Counted from the stretch's first letter, positions 1 to 13,900 are shown. The stretch is DNA of 60,000 nt from Symsagittifera roscoffensis (GCF_963678635.1 NC_087067.1:52694233-52754232), one strand, 5' to 3'. Made by a program: numbers and translations. The notes: generated by a model not told the origin, from the sequence alone.

Positions 1-264
1 AACGGTTTGCCGGACAAAACTACCAGGAGGCCAGCTATATCCGGAAATACCTGTTTGATAATTTTTAAAATTTTTGTATTGATGCGGAAGGACAAGTGTA
101 ATTTCAAATACAGACCTATAGCAAAGAAAAGTAAATTCCAATAAAAATGACTTCAAAATCTATTTATTTCATCAATTACTTCAATTTTTTAATAATTGAA
201 CTGATAAAAGAGCCTGTTAGGTTCAAAGATGCTTAAAGTGTTGCTCATTAGACTTGGGTACGCT

Positions 265-1190
265 ACAGAAGTCAAAAAGTTTCAAAAAACGGTTTAAAAA
301 AATCGAGATTTTGACTTTTCCGAGGGTCATTACTTTATGTGCAGAAAAAAAATGGGCTTAATCGTTTATACAGTAAAGCTTTCCACAACCCAATCTTTAC
401 ACAGAAACCAAAATCTCAGATTAGGGAGGGTAGTTTTTGCGAAAAGTCAAAATTTCAAAAACAGTCAAAAATTCGACTTTTCCGAGGGTCATAACTTTTT
501 GTGTAAAAAAATTGGGCGTAACCGCTTCTTCAAGCAAAACTCTCACGACTTGTTCTACCCATTGAAACCAAAATCAAAAAAGTCTAAAAATCGAAAATTC
601 GACATTTTTCTAGGGCCATAACTTTTTGTGCAAAAAAATTGGGCGTCATCGCTTATGCAGGGGAGCTTTCCAAAATTTTTTCTATCCATTGAAATCAAAT
701 TTCCAGGTTTGGGAGGGTGGTTTTTGAGAAATTGGAAAAGTTTCAAAAGAAGGAGAAAAAATCGAAAACTCCGAGGGTCATTATTTTTTTGTGCAAAAAA
801 AATTTGGACAGAACCGCTGATGCAGGAGAGCTTCTCACAACCTGTACTTTCGATTAAATTTAAAATCCCAGATTTGGGAAGGTGGTTTATGAGAAAAGTC
901 AAAAAGTTTCAAAAAACGGTCAAAAGATCGAAAACTTGACTTTTCTGAGGGCCATAACTTTTTGTGTAAAACAAATTGGGCGTAGCCGCTTATGCAGGGG
1001 ATTTTCTCACAACCTGTTATATCCGTTAAACACAAAATCTCACATTCGATAAAGTAAGTTTCCAGAAAAACTAAGTTTTTCAAATTGTGAAAAATGTTTC
1101 CAAAGCGTCTCAAAAAAAGTAAAATAAAAATCCAATCATATAAATTTTCATAATACCTGTTTTAATCAAACAGGAATTTCTAAAAGAAAA
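265..1190. repeat. Dispersed element with ~165 bp degenerate internal tandem repeats, copy 1
   Basis: The phrase CGAGGGTCATAACTTTTTGTG, or a close variant, recurs at about 319, 482, 609, 772 and 945. It is followed each time by an AAAATTGGGC..AACCGCTTATGCAG-like stretch and a GGGAGGGTGGTTTTTGAGAAAA-like stretch. Spacing is mostly 163-173 bp, with one short interval of 127 bp. The element ends with CAAAGCGTCTCAAAAAA and AATACCTGTTTTAATCAAACAGG. The same order of motifs recurs at 18440-19830 inside SDHB intron 2. Short ORFs here on both strands are by-products of the repeat. Confidence 0.75.
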
Positions 1191-1416
1191 ATGATACAAA
1201 AAAGGAAACTTCGTAGAATAATGATTTCGTTACCCTACTTAAAATATTATGCTTTGAAAGAAACTTGCGCCATAATTTTGCAAAAAACATGGCCAGCATA
1301 ATTTTCGCCATCATTTACTGATTGTTTCTCAAAAACTTATCAAGCAGCATTCAATTGAAAACAATGACGTCGCTTTTGTGCATAATGAAAAGATGCACAA
1401 AATTTGGCCAGCCTAC

Positions 1417-1596
1417 TTGGTTGTTGATGAATCGCTTCTTGTCATCGTCCAACTTCAGGTTCACTTTGCGCAGCAGTTTCTCCGCGTCTCCGTCTCTGAA
1501 ACTGGGGGAGCTCTCAATCTTGGTCTGCATCTGGAACGCCCTCTGGAAGTCCACCAGGTCATCCTGCGTGAAATCTTCCATGCTCAGATTACTCAT
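1417..1596 (-). CDS. First coding exon of an unrecognised gene (60 codons)
   Basis: The ATG at 1596-1594 opens 60 codons, beginning MSNLSMEDFTQDDLVDFQ and ending KKRFINNQ. A phase-0 donor follows (CCAA|GTAGGC, GT at 1416-1415). Codons are strongly G/C-ending (CTG, GAG, AAG, GAC) in an AT-rich background, as in the SDHB exons, which supports a real exon. The peptide is acidic at first, then basic (DAEKLLRKVNLKLDDDKKRF), and looks helical. I see no EF-hand loop or other domain I can name. The next exon would lie to the left. Positions 1-1190 are repeat-derived and offer no obvious partner, so the rest of the gene is probably outside the window. An extended frame past the donor runs into low-complexity sequence and is not coding. 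Confidence 0.6.
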
Positions 1597-2454
1597 TGTT
1601 GGGCAGCAGTAATTCGAGTAATATTTCTCAACTGTTTCTTCTGCTTGTCTAGTTTTTCACTATTTTGGTTCGAAATAAACAGACGTTAAAATGGATAATT
1701 GGCGCCAAGCTTCTCTTAATTTCTATTGCTAGGATTGACGTTGTTGCGGATGTGAGCAATATCTAAGCATGCAAATTATCATTTATTTTGCCGCGGAGGT
1801 TTTAAATGTGTTTCAGCTTCTAATTTCGGCAACTGAGTAAGCTTCCAACAATTATGAGGAAAGGTAAGTTGAAATGACGGGAAATGTTGTGAGAGTTGAG
1901 GCAAATTAACGTTTCAGTTCAAGTAAGGCAGTTTTAAACGCGAAAATAAATGCGCTTCCTCTTTCCTCCTTTTACATAAATTTCTATGCCATCCCGTTTT
2001 GTGCCAGCCAAACAATAGCAACCCCCTCCCATAATGAAGCATTCATGTTCAATTCGAGGCAGCTCGTAAGTTTAAATTTAAAATGGAACAAATTTGAGTT
2101 TCAGTTGTATTACATTATCATTGCTAATGAAGACAACTTCTCCCATTTATCAGAAAAGCTTAGTTTGATTTTGATTTGAAACGAAAAAGCTTTCAAAAGC
2201 TGCCTCAGAGAAACTTAAAACAGAGGTGAAGCGGAGCTTCGCAGCATTTGTGAGGCAACAAAAACAACACAGGGCAAGACACCAGTCAGAAAATGAGGGA
2301 AAAGCTGCTCCGTCGAAAAATGTCTGTCTTGAATTAAGTTCATACTGAGAAAAACATGCCAAGTAAAACAATTGAATGTTATATTAGCAACGGAACAGAA
2401 AAAAATCCGACAAAACTTGCGTAGAAACCCATTGACACGGAAAAAATAGATTGA

Positions 2455-2546
2455 GCCTCAAAACACACACGAACAATAAATTTTTTCCGCTCATCAAACA
2501 GCCTCAAAACACACACGAACAATAAATTTTTTCCGCTCATCAAACG
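2455..2546. repeat. Exact 46 bp tandem duplication
   Basis: GCCTCAAAACACACACGAAC begins at 2455 and again at 2501. Each is followed by the same AATAAATTTTTTCCGCTCATCAAAC-type tail. Two copies, apparently identical. Confidence 0.9.
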
Positions 2547-2987
2547 CTCATTTCTTTGATTTTTTGGAGCAATTTATGATTGACCTTTTTTGATAACAAC
2601 AACCCAGTTTAACAAAACTGGATCATTGGGTAAGTTTTTTATTCCGCTGGTAAATCTACAAATAAACATCCATTGTTTAAATAGAAGTTTTTCACGTTTT
2701 TTGGTCATTTCCGCTTTGCCGGAGAGCGCAACTTGGCTAATTTTTAGCACGAGATTGAATTGGATCCAAAAACAGCATATTCACCTGGGCATTCGTAAAT
2801 GCATTAATAAGTATGAATGCATTTCTGTTGTGATTAACTCACTTGAAATTTTTTTTCCTGAAAAATACACAAAAAACATCAAGATCTACATACGAGATAT
2901 AACTTCGTTCGTTTACACTTTAAGCCAAAAATATCAAAATCAGTGTTGGTAAAATTTCAACCAATACAAAAATAACATCGACACAAG

Positions 2988-3085
2988 CTAGCGAAGGGTA
3001 GCGTAGCATTAAGGCAGCGTAGCTTAGGTAGAGTAGAAGCTACCTCAGGTAACGAAAGTTAGGTAGGCTAGCAAGCTAGCGAATA
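2988..3085. repeat. GCTAGC/GTAGCGTAGC-rich low-complexity patch
   Basis: About 95 bp are made of overlapping AGCTAGCGAA, GGTAGCGTAGC, GGTAGAGTAGAAGCTACC and AGGTAGGCTAGCAAGCTAGC motifs. Several are self-complementary (GCTAGC, GGTAG/CTACC). The origin is unknown. Confidence 0.6.
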
Positions 3086-3435
3086 TTAAAACAGCAATAA
3101 CTAAGTAGAAAAATAGGTGAAACAAAAAATAGGTGAAACTATAATTTCGGAAAAGAAAAACCAATTAAACAAACAGACGAGAAACTCAATTACCTTAACA
3201 GCATTAAAAAAGTTTTTGTAATTTTCCCAGCGACCACTAAGCCGATGATACGTGAGTAGAAACCTATTAAGCTGAAGACCAAAAAATGCTTTAAGAAATT
3301 GCTGTCATAAAAATTGGAGCAATTAAAGTTTTGAATTAAGATTAAACGCGAAAAAAAAAACAGAAAATATATTAAATCAAGATTAAAAAACTTACAAACT
3401 AAAGAACTTAAAAAACAACAAATGCAATTTCAAAC

Positions 3436-3560
3436 ACTGAAAAAAATTCAGGCCGGGACTCAAATCTCATATCTTAGGTTTAGAGTGCAAAGACAACCGC
3501 ATTTAACTCTAGGCCAAGTAAGAAGGAGTCTGGAAGTTGTTAAGGTTCAATAATAAATCA
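3436..3560 (-). repeat. Possible tRNA-derived SINE remnant
   Basis: Read on minus, the stretch contains GATTTGAGTCCCGGCC, similar to a pol III B box, after a CACTCTAAACCTAAGATATG-like anticodon-arm region. Related sequences occur near 24373-24445 and 25965-26080. No clear A box is seen. It could be chance similarity. Confidence 0.3.
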
Positions 3561-4497
3561 GGTTTAATTTACATATTTTAACAAAAGTTGTGTAGAGTAA
3601 AAGTTTAGCTCCCGCTCACAAGACACCTGCAATATAACGGGTACATATGTCTGTTGGTTGAAGTCAGCACAGATTTGGAAACTGATTCAATGATTTTGTT
3701 AGACATTGTTTACATGGAACAGTCTGATTTAGAAGTATGTTCCGATTTGATAACGTTTGCTAATCACCAGCGTAATTATTTCTAGTTATTCTAACAGATG
3801 AAGCAATGAGACAGTTTTACTCCTAATGAGCAGATACGTAATTTAGCTTTAGCTGTTTAAAAATGTTTACGACTTCAGACTTGGTATTTTCCTAACAAGC
3901 GAGCCATAAACTTATTTTTGACCCGAAACTCATACTAAAACGGCGGCATTTTTCTCACCCTTTAAAACTTCATAATATATTGTTACCAGAATCTTTTCCG
4001 ACCGACAAATCAGAAAAAAATTAATTGACCTACAACAGCTCGCTCATTTGTAGTCGAAAACCACTTAAACGAAGTGAAAAATACCAATTAACCTAAACAG
4101 CACTTTTTGACCGTTTAATTCTCTCGAAGTTCACCAATATTGCCAACAATTTTTGGAACAAATTAAAGTTTCGAACTTGAAAGCTTCTTCTGCCAGCAAA
4201 TGTGTTTGCTAGTCAGACAAGTGCACAAGTTCATTTTCATCAACAGCCTCAAAAACTGGAAGGAAAACAGGTTGTAATCTACAAGAATATATTTACTCTC
4301 TATCTCATGTACGCATGTTGCTATAATTCTGCCTTATCTACATAATTATAATCTCGACGCAAGAATCCATTTAAGCTCCCAATAAAGAAAGAAAGTTGAT
4401 TGTTATCTATGTCGAGAACTCGATGTCAAAATTAGTCACATGAAAAAAGTGAGTGTTCATTCATAAGACATGAAGTCCAATGAAGTCTACTTGACAA

Positions 4498-4503
4498 TTT
4501 ATT
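4498..4503 (-). terminator. Candidate poly(A) signal of SDHB
   Basis: TTTATT on plus reads AATAAA on minus, 193 nt downstream of the SDHB stop codon. It is the first canonical hexamer I find past the stop. Confidence 0.45.
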
Positions 4504-4695
4504 CGCATTCCCTTTCACATTCGTCGGCAAGTTCACAACATTTATATTTTTGACTCGATTATTAAACAAAGTATTCTGAAGCGGAAGGGGCTGTTGCTAG
4601 TAAGTGACACAGGGAAGGGGAGATTTGTCAAGTAGATCCCATCATCTGATTTCTTTTAATTTCATTCAGTTCAGATCACGCCTCACTTCTCTTGG

Positions 4696-4933
4696 TCAGG
4701 CTGATGCGGTGGCGGCTGTGGCCTCTCCTTGGCCTTCATTTCCGTACGTCTCGTTCTCCCTGGGGTTCTTGACCATCATCTTCTTGATGTTGGCGATGGC
4801 CTTGCCTGGGTTCAGTCCCTTCGGACATGTCTTGGTGCAGTTCATGATGGTGTGACACCTGTACACACTGAACTTATCCCTCATCGCATCCAGCCTCTCC
4901 TTCGTGTACTCGTCACGACTGTCCACCATCCAC
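4696..4933 (-). CDS. SDHB: SDHB exon 4 (C-terminal Fe-S ligands)
   Basis: The acceptor TTTTGTAG|G TGG ATG GTG at 4933 completes the Arg codon. It encodes [34 protein letters not shown] and [10 protein letters not shown], then a short Ala/Glu-rich tail ending ATAASA-like before TGA at 4698-4696. The three cysteines complete the [4Fe-4S] and [3Fe-4S] ligand sets. The tail past KKMM is longer than in vertebrates and poorly conserved in the family. Confidence 0.95.
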
Positions 4934-7900
4934 CTACAAAACACACCAATCAAAATCATACGTATTACAGGGAGCGGCGTTGAAGCGGCTAAGTTCTCCG
5001 AATCTCAGTTGGAGCATCGGCGCTTCAAAACTATCCTACATCCGCGCTTTTGCTGGACTGTGATACTAAACTTTCGGCCCAGAAAAAGCGACCAGATATT
5101 TACAAGTAGTTCGATATCGGGGTGACAAGAGTGGTTTTCCGTTGAGAGCCGAAAAGCTCGGCTTTTTTTCCAGTTTCCCAACCCCTTGTAAAATAGCCAT
5201 TTGAAAATTGTTCATACGGAAATTCGCATGTCAAAAAAATTGTAAAAAAGAGTTCACTTATTGAAGCTGACAATCAACTCATTAATTTTGGTAATTGGTT
5301 TCGTCCTGTTGAAATCTGACTAGTTTGTAATCTAGTATAAAAAACTAAACATCTGGCTGCGCTTTTCCTCTCAGGCTTCTTTCTCCTGCTTGATTATTTT
5401 CACCATCTTCAACAAGCTGCGATTGTCACTTTTGGATTCTAATTTCGCACAGTATTCAGTTTTCCGCTAGTACTTTTCTGCATGTTTGTTTGTCTAAAGA
5501 GTTCTTAAGACTATTTTTCCCAACATCCGTTTTCCTGATAACTTTTTACCAATTTATTTTTCCAGCCACTCGAAGAGTGGAAAAAAACTTTATGGTTGTT
5601 CTATGTTCAGATGTAGCGTAAGCTATGCGAACTATAGAAGCAAAGATGATCTATGTATGTATGTGTCTGTAATGGTATGATGTATGTATGTATGGGTGGT
5701 ATGCATGAGTATCTGTACCTGTATGACTGCAGAAGGACAGCTGGGCCCAGGTACTTGTCACTGTTCCACCAGTAGGAGGGGCATGTATGTATGTGTCTCT
5801 TATGGTATGCATGTATGTATGTATGGGTGGTATCCATGAGTATCTGTACCTGTATGACTGCAGAAGGACAGCTGGGCCCAGGTACTTGTCACTGTTCCAC
5901 CAGTAGGAGGGGCATGTATGTATGTGTCTCTTATGGTATGCATGTATGTATGTATGGGTGGTATCCATGAGTATCTGTACCTGTATGACTGCAGAAGGAC
6001 AGCTGGGCCCAGGTACTTGTCACTGTTCCACCATTAGGAGGGGCATGTATGTATGTGTCTCTTATGGTATGCATGTATGTATGTATGGGTGGTATCCATG
6101 TGTATCTGTACCTGTATGACTGCAGAAGGACAGCTGGGCCCAGGTACTTGTCACTGTTCCACCAGTAGGAGGGGCATGTATGTATGTGTCTCTCATGGTA
6201 TGCATGTATGTATGTATGGGTGGTATCCATGAGTATCTGTACCTGTATGACTGCAGAAGGACAGCTGGGCCCAGGTACTTGTCACTGTTCCACCAGTAGG
6301 AGGGGCATGTATGTATGTGTCTCTTATGGTATGCATGTATGTATGTATGGGTGGTATCCATGAGTATCTGTACCTGTATGACTGCAGAAGGACAACTGGG
6401 CCCAGGTACTTGTCACTGTTCCACCAGTAGGAGGGGCATGTATGTATGTGTCTCTTATGGTATGCATGTATGTATGTATGGGTGGTATCCATGAGTATCT
6501 GTACCTGTATGACTGCAGAAGGACAGCTGGGCCCAGGTACTTGTCACTGTTCCACCAGTAGGAGGGGCATGTATGTATGTGTCTCTTATGGTATGCATGT
6601 ATGTATGTATGGGTGGTATCCATGAGTATCTGTACCTGTATGACTGCAGAAGGACAGCTGGGCCCAGGTACTTGTCACTGTTCCAGCAGTAGGAGGGGCA
6701 TTTATGTATGTGTCTCTTATGGTATGCATGTATGTATGTATGGGTGGTATCCATGAGTATCTGTACCTGTATGACTGCAGAAGGACAGCTGGGCCCAGGT
6801 ACTTGTCACTGTTCCACCAGTAGGAGGGGCATGTATGTATGTGTCTCTTATGGTATGCATGTATGTATGTATGGGTGGTATCCATGAGTATCTGTACCTG
6901 TATGACTGCAGAAGGACAGCTGGGCCCAGGTACTTGTCACTGTTCCACCAGTAGGAGGGGCATGTATGTATGTGTCTCTTATGGTATGCATGTATGTATG
7001 TATGGGTGGTATCCATGAGTATCTGTACCTGTATGACTGCAGAAGGACAGCTGGGCCCAGGTACTTGTCACTGTTCCACCAGTAGGAGGGGCATGTATGT
7101 ATGTGTCTCTTATGGTATGCATGTATGTATGTATGGGTGGTATCCATGAGTATCTGTACCTGTATGACTGCAGAAGGACAGCTGGGCCCAGGTACTTGTC
7201 ACTGTTCCACCAGTAGGAGGGGCATGTATGTATGTGTCTCTTATGGTATGCATGTATGTATGTATGGGTGGTATCCATGAGTATCTGTACCTGTATGACT
7301 GCAGAAGGACAGCTAGGCCCAGGTACTTGTCACTGTTCCACCAGTAGGAGGGGCATGTATGTATGTGTCTCTTATGGTATGCATGTATGTATGTATGGGT
7401 GGTATCCATGAGTATCTGTACCTGTATGACTGCAGAAGGACAGCTGGGCCCAGGTACTTGTCACTGTTCCACCAGTAGGAGGGGCATGTATGTATGTGTC
7501 TCTTATGGTATGCATGTATGTATGTATGGGTGGTATCCATGAGTATCCGTACCTGTATGACTGCAGAAGGACAGCTGGGCCCAGGTACTTGTCACTGTTC
7601 CACCAGTAGGAGGGGCATGTATGTATGTGTCTCTTATGGTATGCATGTATGTATGTATGGGTGGTATCCATGTGTATCTGTACCTGTATGACTGCAGAAG
7701 GACAGCTGGGCCCAGGTACTTGTCACTGTTCCACCAGTAGGAGGGGCATGTATGTATGTGTCTCTTATGGTATGCATGTATGTATGTATGGGTGGTATCC
7801 ATGTGTATCTGTACCTGTATGACTGCAGAAGGACAGCTGGGCCCAGGTACTTGTCACTGTTCCACCAGTAGGAGGGGCATGTATGTATGTGTCTCTTATG

Positions 7901-10900
7901 GTATGCATGTATGTATGTATGGGTGGTATCCATGTGTATCTGTACCTGTATGACTGCAGAAGGACAGCTGGGCCCAGGTACTTGTCACTGTTCCGCCAGT
8001 AGGAGGGGCATGTATGTATGTGTCTCTTATGGTATGCATGTATGTATGTATGGGTGGTATCCATGAGTATCTGTACCTGTATGACTGCAGAAGGACAGCT
8101 GGGCCCAGGTACTTGTCACTGTTCCACCAGTAGGAGGGGCATGTATGTATGTGTCTCTTATGGTATGCATGTATGTATGTATGGGTGGTATCCATGTGTA
8201 TCTGTACCTGTATGACTGCAGAAGGACAGCTGGGCCCAGGTACTTGTCACTGTTCCACCAGTAGGAGGGGCATGTATGTATGTGTCTCTTATGGTATGCA
8301 TGTATGTATGTATGGGTGGTATCCATGTGTATCTGTACCTGTATGACTGCAGAAGGACAGCTGGGCCCAGGTACTTGTCACTGTTCCACCAGTAGGAGGG
8401 GCATGTATGTATGTGTCTCTTATGGTATGATGTATGTATGTATGGGTGGTATCCATGAGTATCTGTACCTGTATGACTGCAGAAGGACAGCTGGGCCCAG
8501 GTACTTGTCACTGTTCCACCAGTAGGAGGGGCATGTATGTATGTGTCTCTTATGGTATGCATGTATATATGTATGGGTGGTATCCACGTGTATCTGTACC
8601 TGTATGACTGCAGAAGGACAGCTGGGCCCAGGTACTTGTCACTGTTCCACCAGTAGGAGGGGCATGTATGTATGTGTCTCTTATGGTATGCATGTATGTA
8701 TGTATGGGTGGTATCCATGAGTATCTGTACCTGTATGACTGCAGAAGGACAGTTGGGCCCAGGTACTTGTCACTGTTCCACCAGTAGGAGGGGCATGTAT
8801 GTATGTGTCTCTTATGGTATGCATGTATGTATGTATGGTTGGTATCCATGAGTATCTGTACCTGTATGACTGCAGAAGGACAGCTGGGCCCAGGTACTTG
8901 TCACTGTTCCACCAGTAGGAGGGGCATGTATGTATGTGTCTCTTATGGTATGCATGTATGTATGTATGGGTGGTATCCATGAGTATCTGTACCTGTATGA
9001 CTGCAGAAGGACAGCTGGGCCCAGGTACTTGTCACTGTTCCACCAGTAGGAGGGGCATGTATGTATGTGTCTCTTATGGTATGCATGTATGTATGTATGG
9101 GTGGTATCCATGAGTATCTGTACCTGTATGACTGCAGAAGGACAGCTGGGCCCAGGTACTTGTCACTGTTCCACCAGTAGGAGGGGCATGTATGTATGTG
9201 TCTCTTATGGTATGCATGTATGTATGTATGGGTGGTATCCATGAGTATCTGTACCTGTATGACTGCAGAAGGACAGCTGGGCCCAGGTACTTGTCACTGT
9301 TCCACCAGTAGGAGGGGCATGTATGTATGTGTCTCTTATGGTATGCATGTATGTATGTATGGGTGGTATCCATGAGTATCTGTACCTGTATGACTGCAGA
9401 AGGACAGCTGGGCCCAGGTACTTGTCACTGTTCCACCAGTAGGAGGGGCATGTATGTATGTGTCTCTTATGGTATGCATGTATGTATGTATGGGTGGTAT
9501 CCATGAGTATCTGTACCTGTATGACTGCAGAAGGACAGCTGGGCCCAGGTACTTGTCACTGTTCCACCAGTAGGAGGGGCATGTATGTATGTGTCTCTTA
9601 TGGTATGCATGTATGTATGTATGGGTGGTATCCATGTGTATCTGTACCTGTATGACTGCAGAAGGACAGCTGGGCCCAGGTACTTGTCACTGTTCCACCA
9701 GTAGGAGGGGCATGTATGTATGTGTCTCTTATGGTATGCATGTATGTATGTATGGGTGGTATCCATGTGTATCTGTACCTGTATGACTGCAGAAGGACAG
9801 CTGGGCCCAGGTACTTGTCACTGTTCCACCAGTAGGAGGGGCATGTATGTATGTGTCTCTTATGGTATGCATGTATGTATGTATGGGTGGTATCCATGTG
9901 TATCTGTACCTGTATGACTGCAGAAGGACAGCTGGGCCCAGGTACTTGTCACTGTTCCACCAGTAGGAGGGGCATGTATGTATGTGTCTCTTATGGTATG
10001 CATGTATGTATGTATGGGTGGTATCCATGAGTATCTGTACCTGTATGACTGCAGAAGGAGAGCTGGGCCCAGGTACTTGTCACTGTTCCACCAGTAGGAG
10101 GGGCATGTATGTATGTGTCTCTTATGGTATGCATGTATGTATGTATGGGTGGTATCCATGTGTATCTGTACCTGTATGACTGCAGAAGGACAGCTGGGCC
10201 CAGGTACTTGTCACTGTTCCACCAGTAGGAGGGGCATGTATGTATGTGTCTCTTATGGTATGCATGTATGTATGTATGGGTGGTATCCATGAGCATCTGT
10301 ACTTGTATGACTGCAGAAGGACAGCTGGGCCCAGGTACTTGTCACTGTTCCACCAGTAGGAGGGGCATGTATGTATGTGTCTCTTATGGTATGCATGTAT
10401 GTATGTATGGGTGGTATCCATGTGTATCTGTATCTGTATGACTGCAGAAGGACAGCTGGACCCAGGTACTTGTCACTGTTCCACCAGTAGTAGGGGCATG
10501 TATGTATGTGACTCTTATGGTATGCATGTATGTATGTATGGGTGGTATCCATGAGTATCTGTACCTGTATGACTGCAGAAGGACAGCTGGGCCCAGGTAC
10601 TTGTCACTGTTCCACCAGTAGGAGGGGCATGTATGTGTCTCTTATGGTATGCATGTATGTATGTATGGGTGGTATCCATGAGTATCTGTACCTGTATGAC
10701 TGCAGAAGGACAGCTGGGCCCAGGTACTTGTCACTGTTCCACCAGTAGGAGGGGCATGTATGTATGTGTCTCTTATGGTATGCATGTATGTATGTATGGG
10801 TGGTATCCATGAGTATCTGTACCTGTATGACTGCAGAAGGACAGCTGGGCCCAGGTACTTGTCACTGTTCCACCAGTAGGAGGGGCATGTATGTATGTGT

Positions 10901-13900
10901 CTCTTATGGTATGCATGTATGTATGTATGGGTGGTATCCATGAGTATCTGTACCGGTATGACTGCAGAAGGACAGCTGGGCCCAGGTACTTGTCACTGTT
11001 CCACCAGTAGGAGGGGCATGTATGTATGTGTCTCTTATTGTATGCATGTATGTATGTATGGGTGGTATCCATGAGTATCTGTACCGGTATGACTGCAGAA
11101 GGACAGCTGGGCCCAGGTACTTGTCACTGTTCCACCAGTAGGAGGGGCATGTATGTATGTGTCTCTTAGGGTATGCATGTATGTATGTATGGGTGGTATC
11201 CATGTGTATATGTACCTGTATGACTGCAGAAGGACAGCTGGGCCCAGGTACTTGTCACTGTTCCACCAATAGGAGGGGCATGTATGTATGTGTCTCTTAT
11301 GGTATGCATGTATGTATGTATGGGTGGTATCCATGTGTATCTGTACCTTTATGACTGCAGAAGGACAGCTGGGCCCAGGTACTTGTCACTGTTCCACCAG
11401 TAGGAGGGGCATGTATGTATGTGTCTCTTATGGTATGCATGTATGTATGTATGGGTGGTATCCATGTGTATCTGTACCTGTATGACTGCAGAAGGACAGC
11501 TGGGCCCAGGTACTTGTCACTGTTCCACCAGTAGGAGGGGCATGTATGTATGTGTCTCTTATGGTATGCATGTATGTATGTATGGGTGGTATCCATGAGT
11601 ATCTGTACCTGTATGACTGCAGAAGGACAGCTGGGCCCAGGTACTTGTCACTGTTCCACCAGTAGGAGGGGCATGTATGTATGTGTCTCTTATGGTATGC
11701 ATGTATGTATGTATGGGTGGTATCCATGAGTATCTGTACCTGTATGACTGCAGAAGGACAGCTGGGCCCAGGTACTTGTCACTGTTCCACCAGTAGGAGG
11801 GGCATGTATGTATGTGTCTCTTATGGTATGCATGTATGTATGTATGGGTGGTATCCATGAGTATCTGTACCTGTATGACTGCAGAAGGACAGCTGGGCCC
11901 AGGTACTTGTCACTGTTCCACCAGTAGGAGGGGCATGTATGTATGTGTCTCTTATGGTATGCATGTATGTATGTATGGGTGGTATCCATAAGTATCTGTA
12001 CCTGTATGACTGCAGAAGGACAGCTGGGCCCAGGTACTTGTCACTGTTCCACCAGTAGGAGGGGCATGTATGTATGTGTCTCTTATGGTATGCATGTATG
12101 TATGTATGGGTGGTATCCATGAGTATCTGTACCTGTATGACTGCAGAAGGACAGCTGGACCCAGGTACTTGTCACTGTTCCACCAGTAGGAGGGGCATGT
12201 ATGTATGTGTCTCTTATGGTATGCATGTATGTATGTATGGGTGGTATCCATGAGTATCTGTACCTGTATGACTGCAGAAGGACAGCTGGGCCCAGGTACT
12301 TGTCACTGTTCCACCAGTAGGAGGGGCATGTATGTATGTGTCTCTTATGGTATGCATGTATGTTTGTATGGGTGGTATCCATGTGTATATGTACCTGTAT
12401 GACTGCAGAAGGACAGCTAGGTCCAGGTACTTGTCACTGTTCCACCAGTAGGAGGGGCATGTATGTATGTGTCTCTTATGGTATGGATGTATGTATGTAT
12501 GGGTGGTATCCATGTGTATCTGTACCTGTATGACTGCAGAAGGACAGCTGGGCCCAGGTACTTGTCACTGTTCCACCAGTAGGAGGGGCATGTATGTATG
12601 TGTCTCTTATGGTATGCATGTATGTATGTATGGGTGGTATCCATGTGTATCTGTACCTGTATGACTGCAGAAGGACAGCTGGGCCCAGGTACTTGTCACT
12701 GTTCCACCAGTAGGAGGGGCATGTATGTATGTGTCTCTTATGGTATGCATGTATGTATGTATGGGTGGTATCCATGAGTATCTGTACCTGTATGACTGCA
12801 GAAGGACAGCTGGGCCCAGGTACTTGTCACTGTTCCACAAGTAGGAGGGGCATGTATGTATGTGTCTCTTATGGTATGCATGTATGTATGTATGGGTGGT
12901 ATCCATGAGTATCTGTACCTGTATGACTGCAGAAGGACAGCTGGGCCCAGGTACTTGTCACTGTTCCACCAGTAGGAGGGGCATGTATGTATGTGTCTCT
13001 TATGGTATGCATGTATGTATGTATGGGTGGTATCCATGAGTATCTGTACCTGTATGACTGCAGAAGGACAGCTGGGCCCAGGTACTTGTCACTGTTCCAC
13101 CAGTAGGAGGGGCATGTATGTATGTATGTGTCTCTTATGGTATGCATGTATGTATGTATGGGTGGTATCCATGTGTATCTGTACCTGTATGACTGCAGAA
13201 GGACAGCTGGGCCCAGGTACTTGTCACTGTTCCACCAGTAGGAGGGGCATGTATGTATGTGTCTCTTATGGTATGCATGTATGTATGTATGGGTGGTATC
13301 CATGAGTATCTGTACCTTTATGACTGCAGAAGGACAGCTGGGCCCAGGTACTTGTCACTGTTCCACCAGTAGGAGGGGCATGTATGTATGTGTCTCTTAT
13401 GGTATGCATGTATGTATGTATGGGTGGTATCCATGTGTATCTGTACCTGTATGACTGCAGAAGGACAGCTGGGCCCAGGTACTTGTCACTGTTCCACCAG
13501 TAGGAGGGGCATGTATGTATGTGTCTCTTATGGTATGCATGTATGTATGTATGGGTGGTATCCATGTGTATCTGTACCTGTATGACTGCAGAAGGACAGC
13601 TGGGCCCAGGTACTTGTCACTGTTCCACCAGTAGGAGGGGCATGTATGTATGTGTCTCTTATGGTATGCATGTATGTATGTATGGGTGGTATCCATGAGT
13701 ATCTGTACCTGTATGACTGCAGAAGGACAGCTGGGCCCAGGTACTTGTCACTGTTCCACCAGTAGGAGGGGCATGTATGTATGTGTCTCTTATGGTATGC
13801 ATGTATGTATGTATGGGTGGTATCCATGAGTATCTGTACCTGTATGACTGCAGAAGGACAGCTGGGCCCAGGTACTTGTCACTGTTCCACCAGTAGGAGG

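Larger units (their letters stand above)
1600..4490. other. Noncoding stretch between two minus-strand genes
   Basis: No coding island with the G/C-ending codon bias of neighbouring exons is visible. It holds a 46 bp tandem duplication (2455-2546), a GCTAGC-rich patch (2988-3085), a tRNA-like SINE remnant (about 3436-3560), and at 2354-2400 a piece resembling 19820-19860, which suggests a split copy of the dispersed element at 265-1190. Confidence 0.6.
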
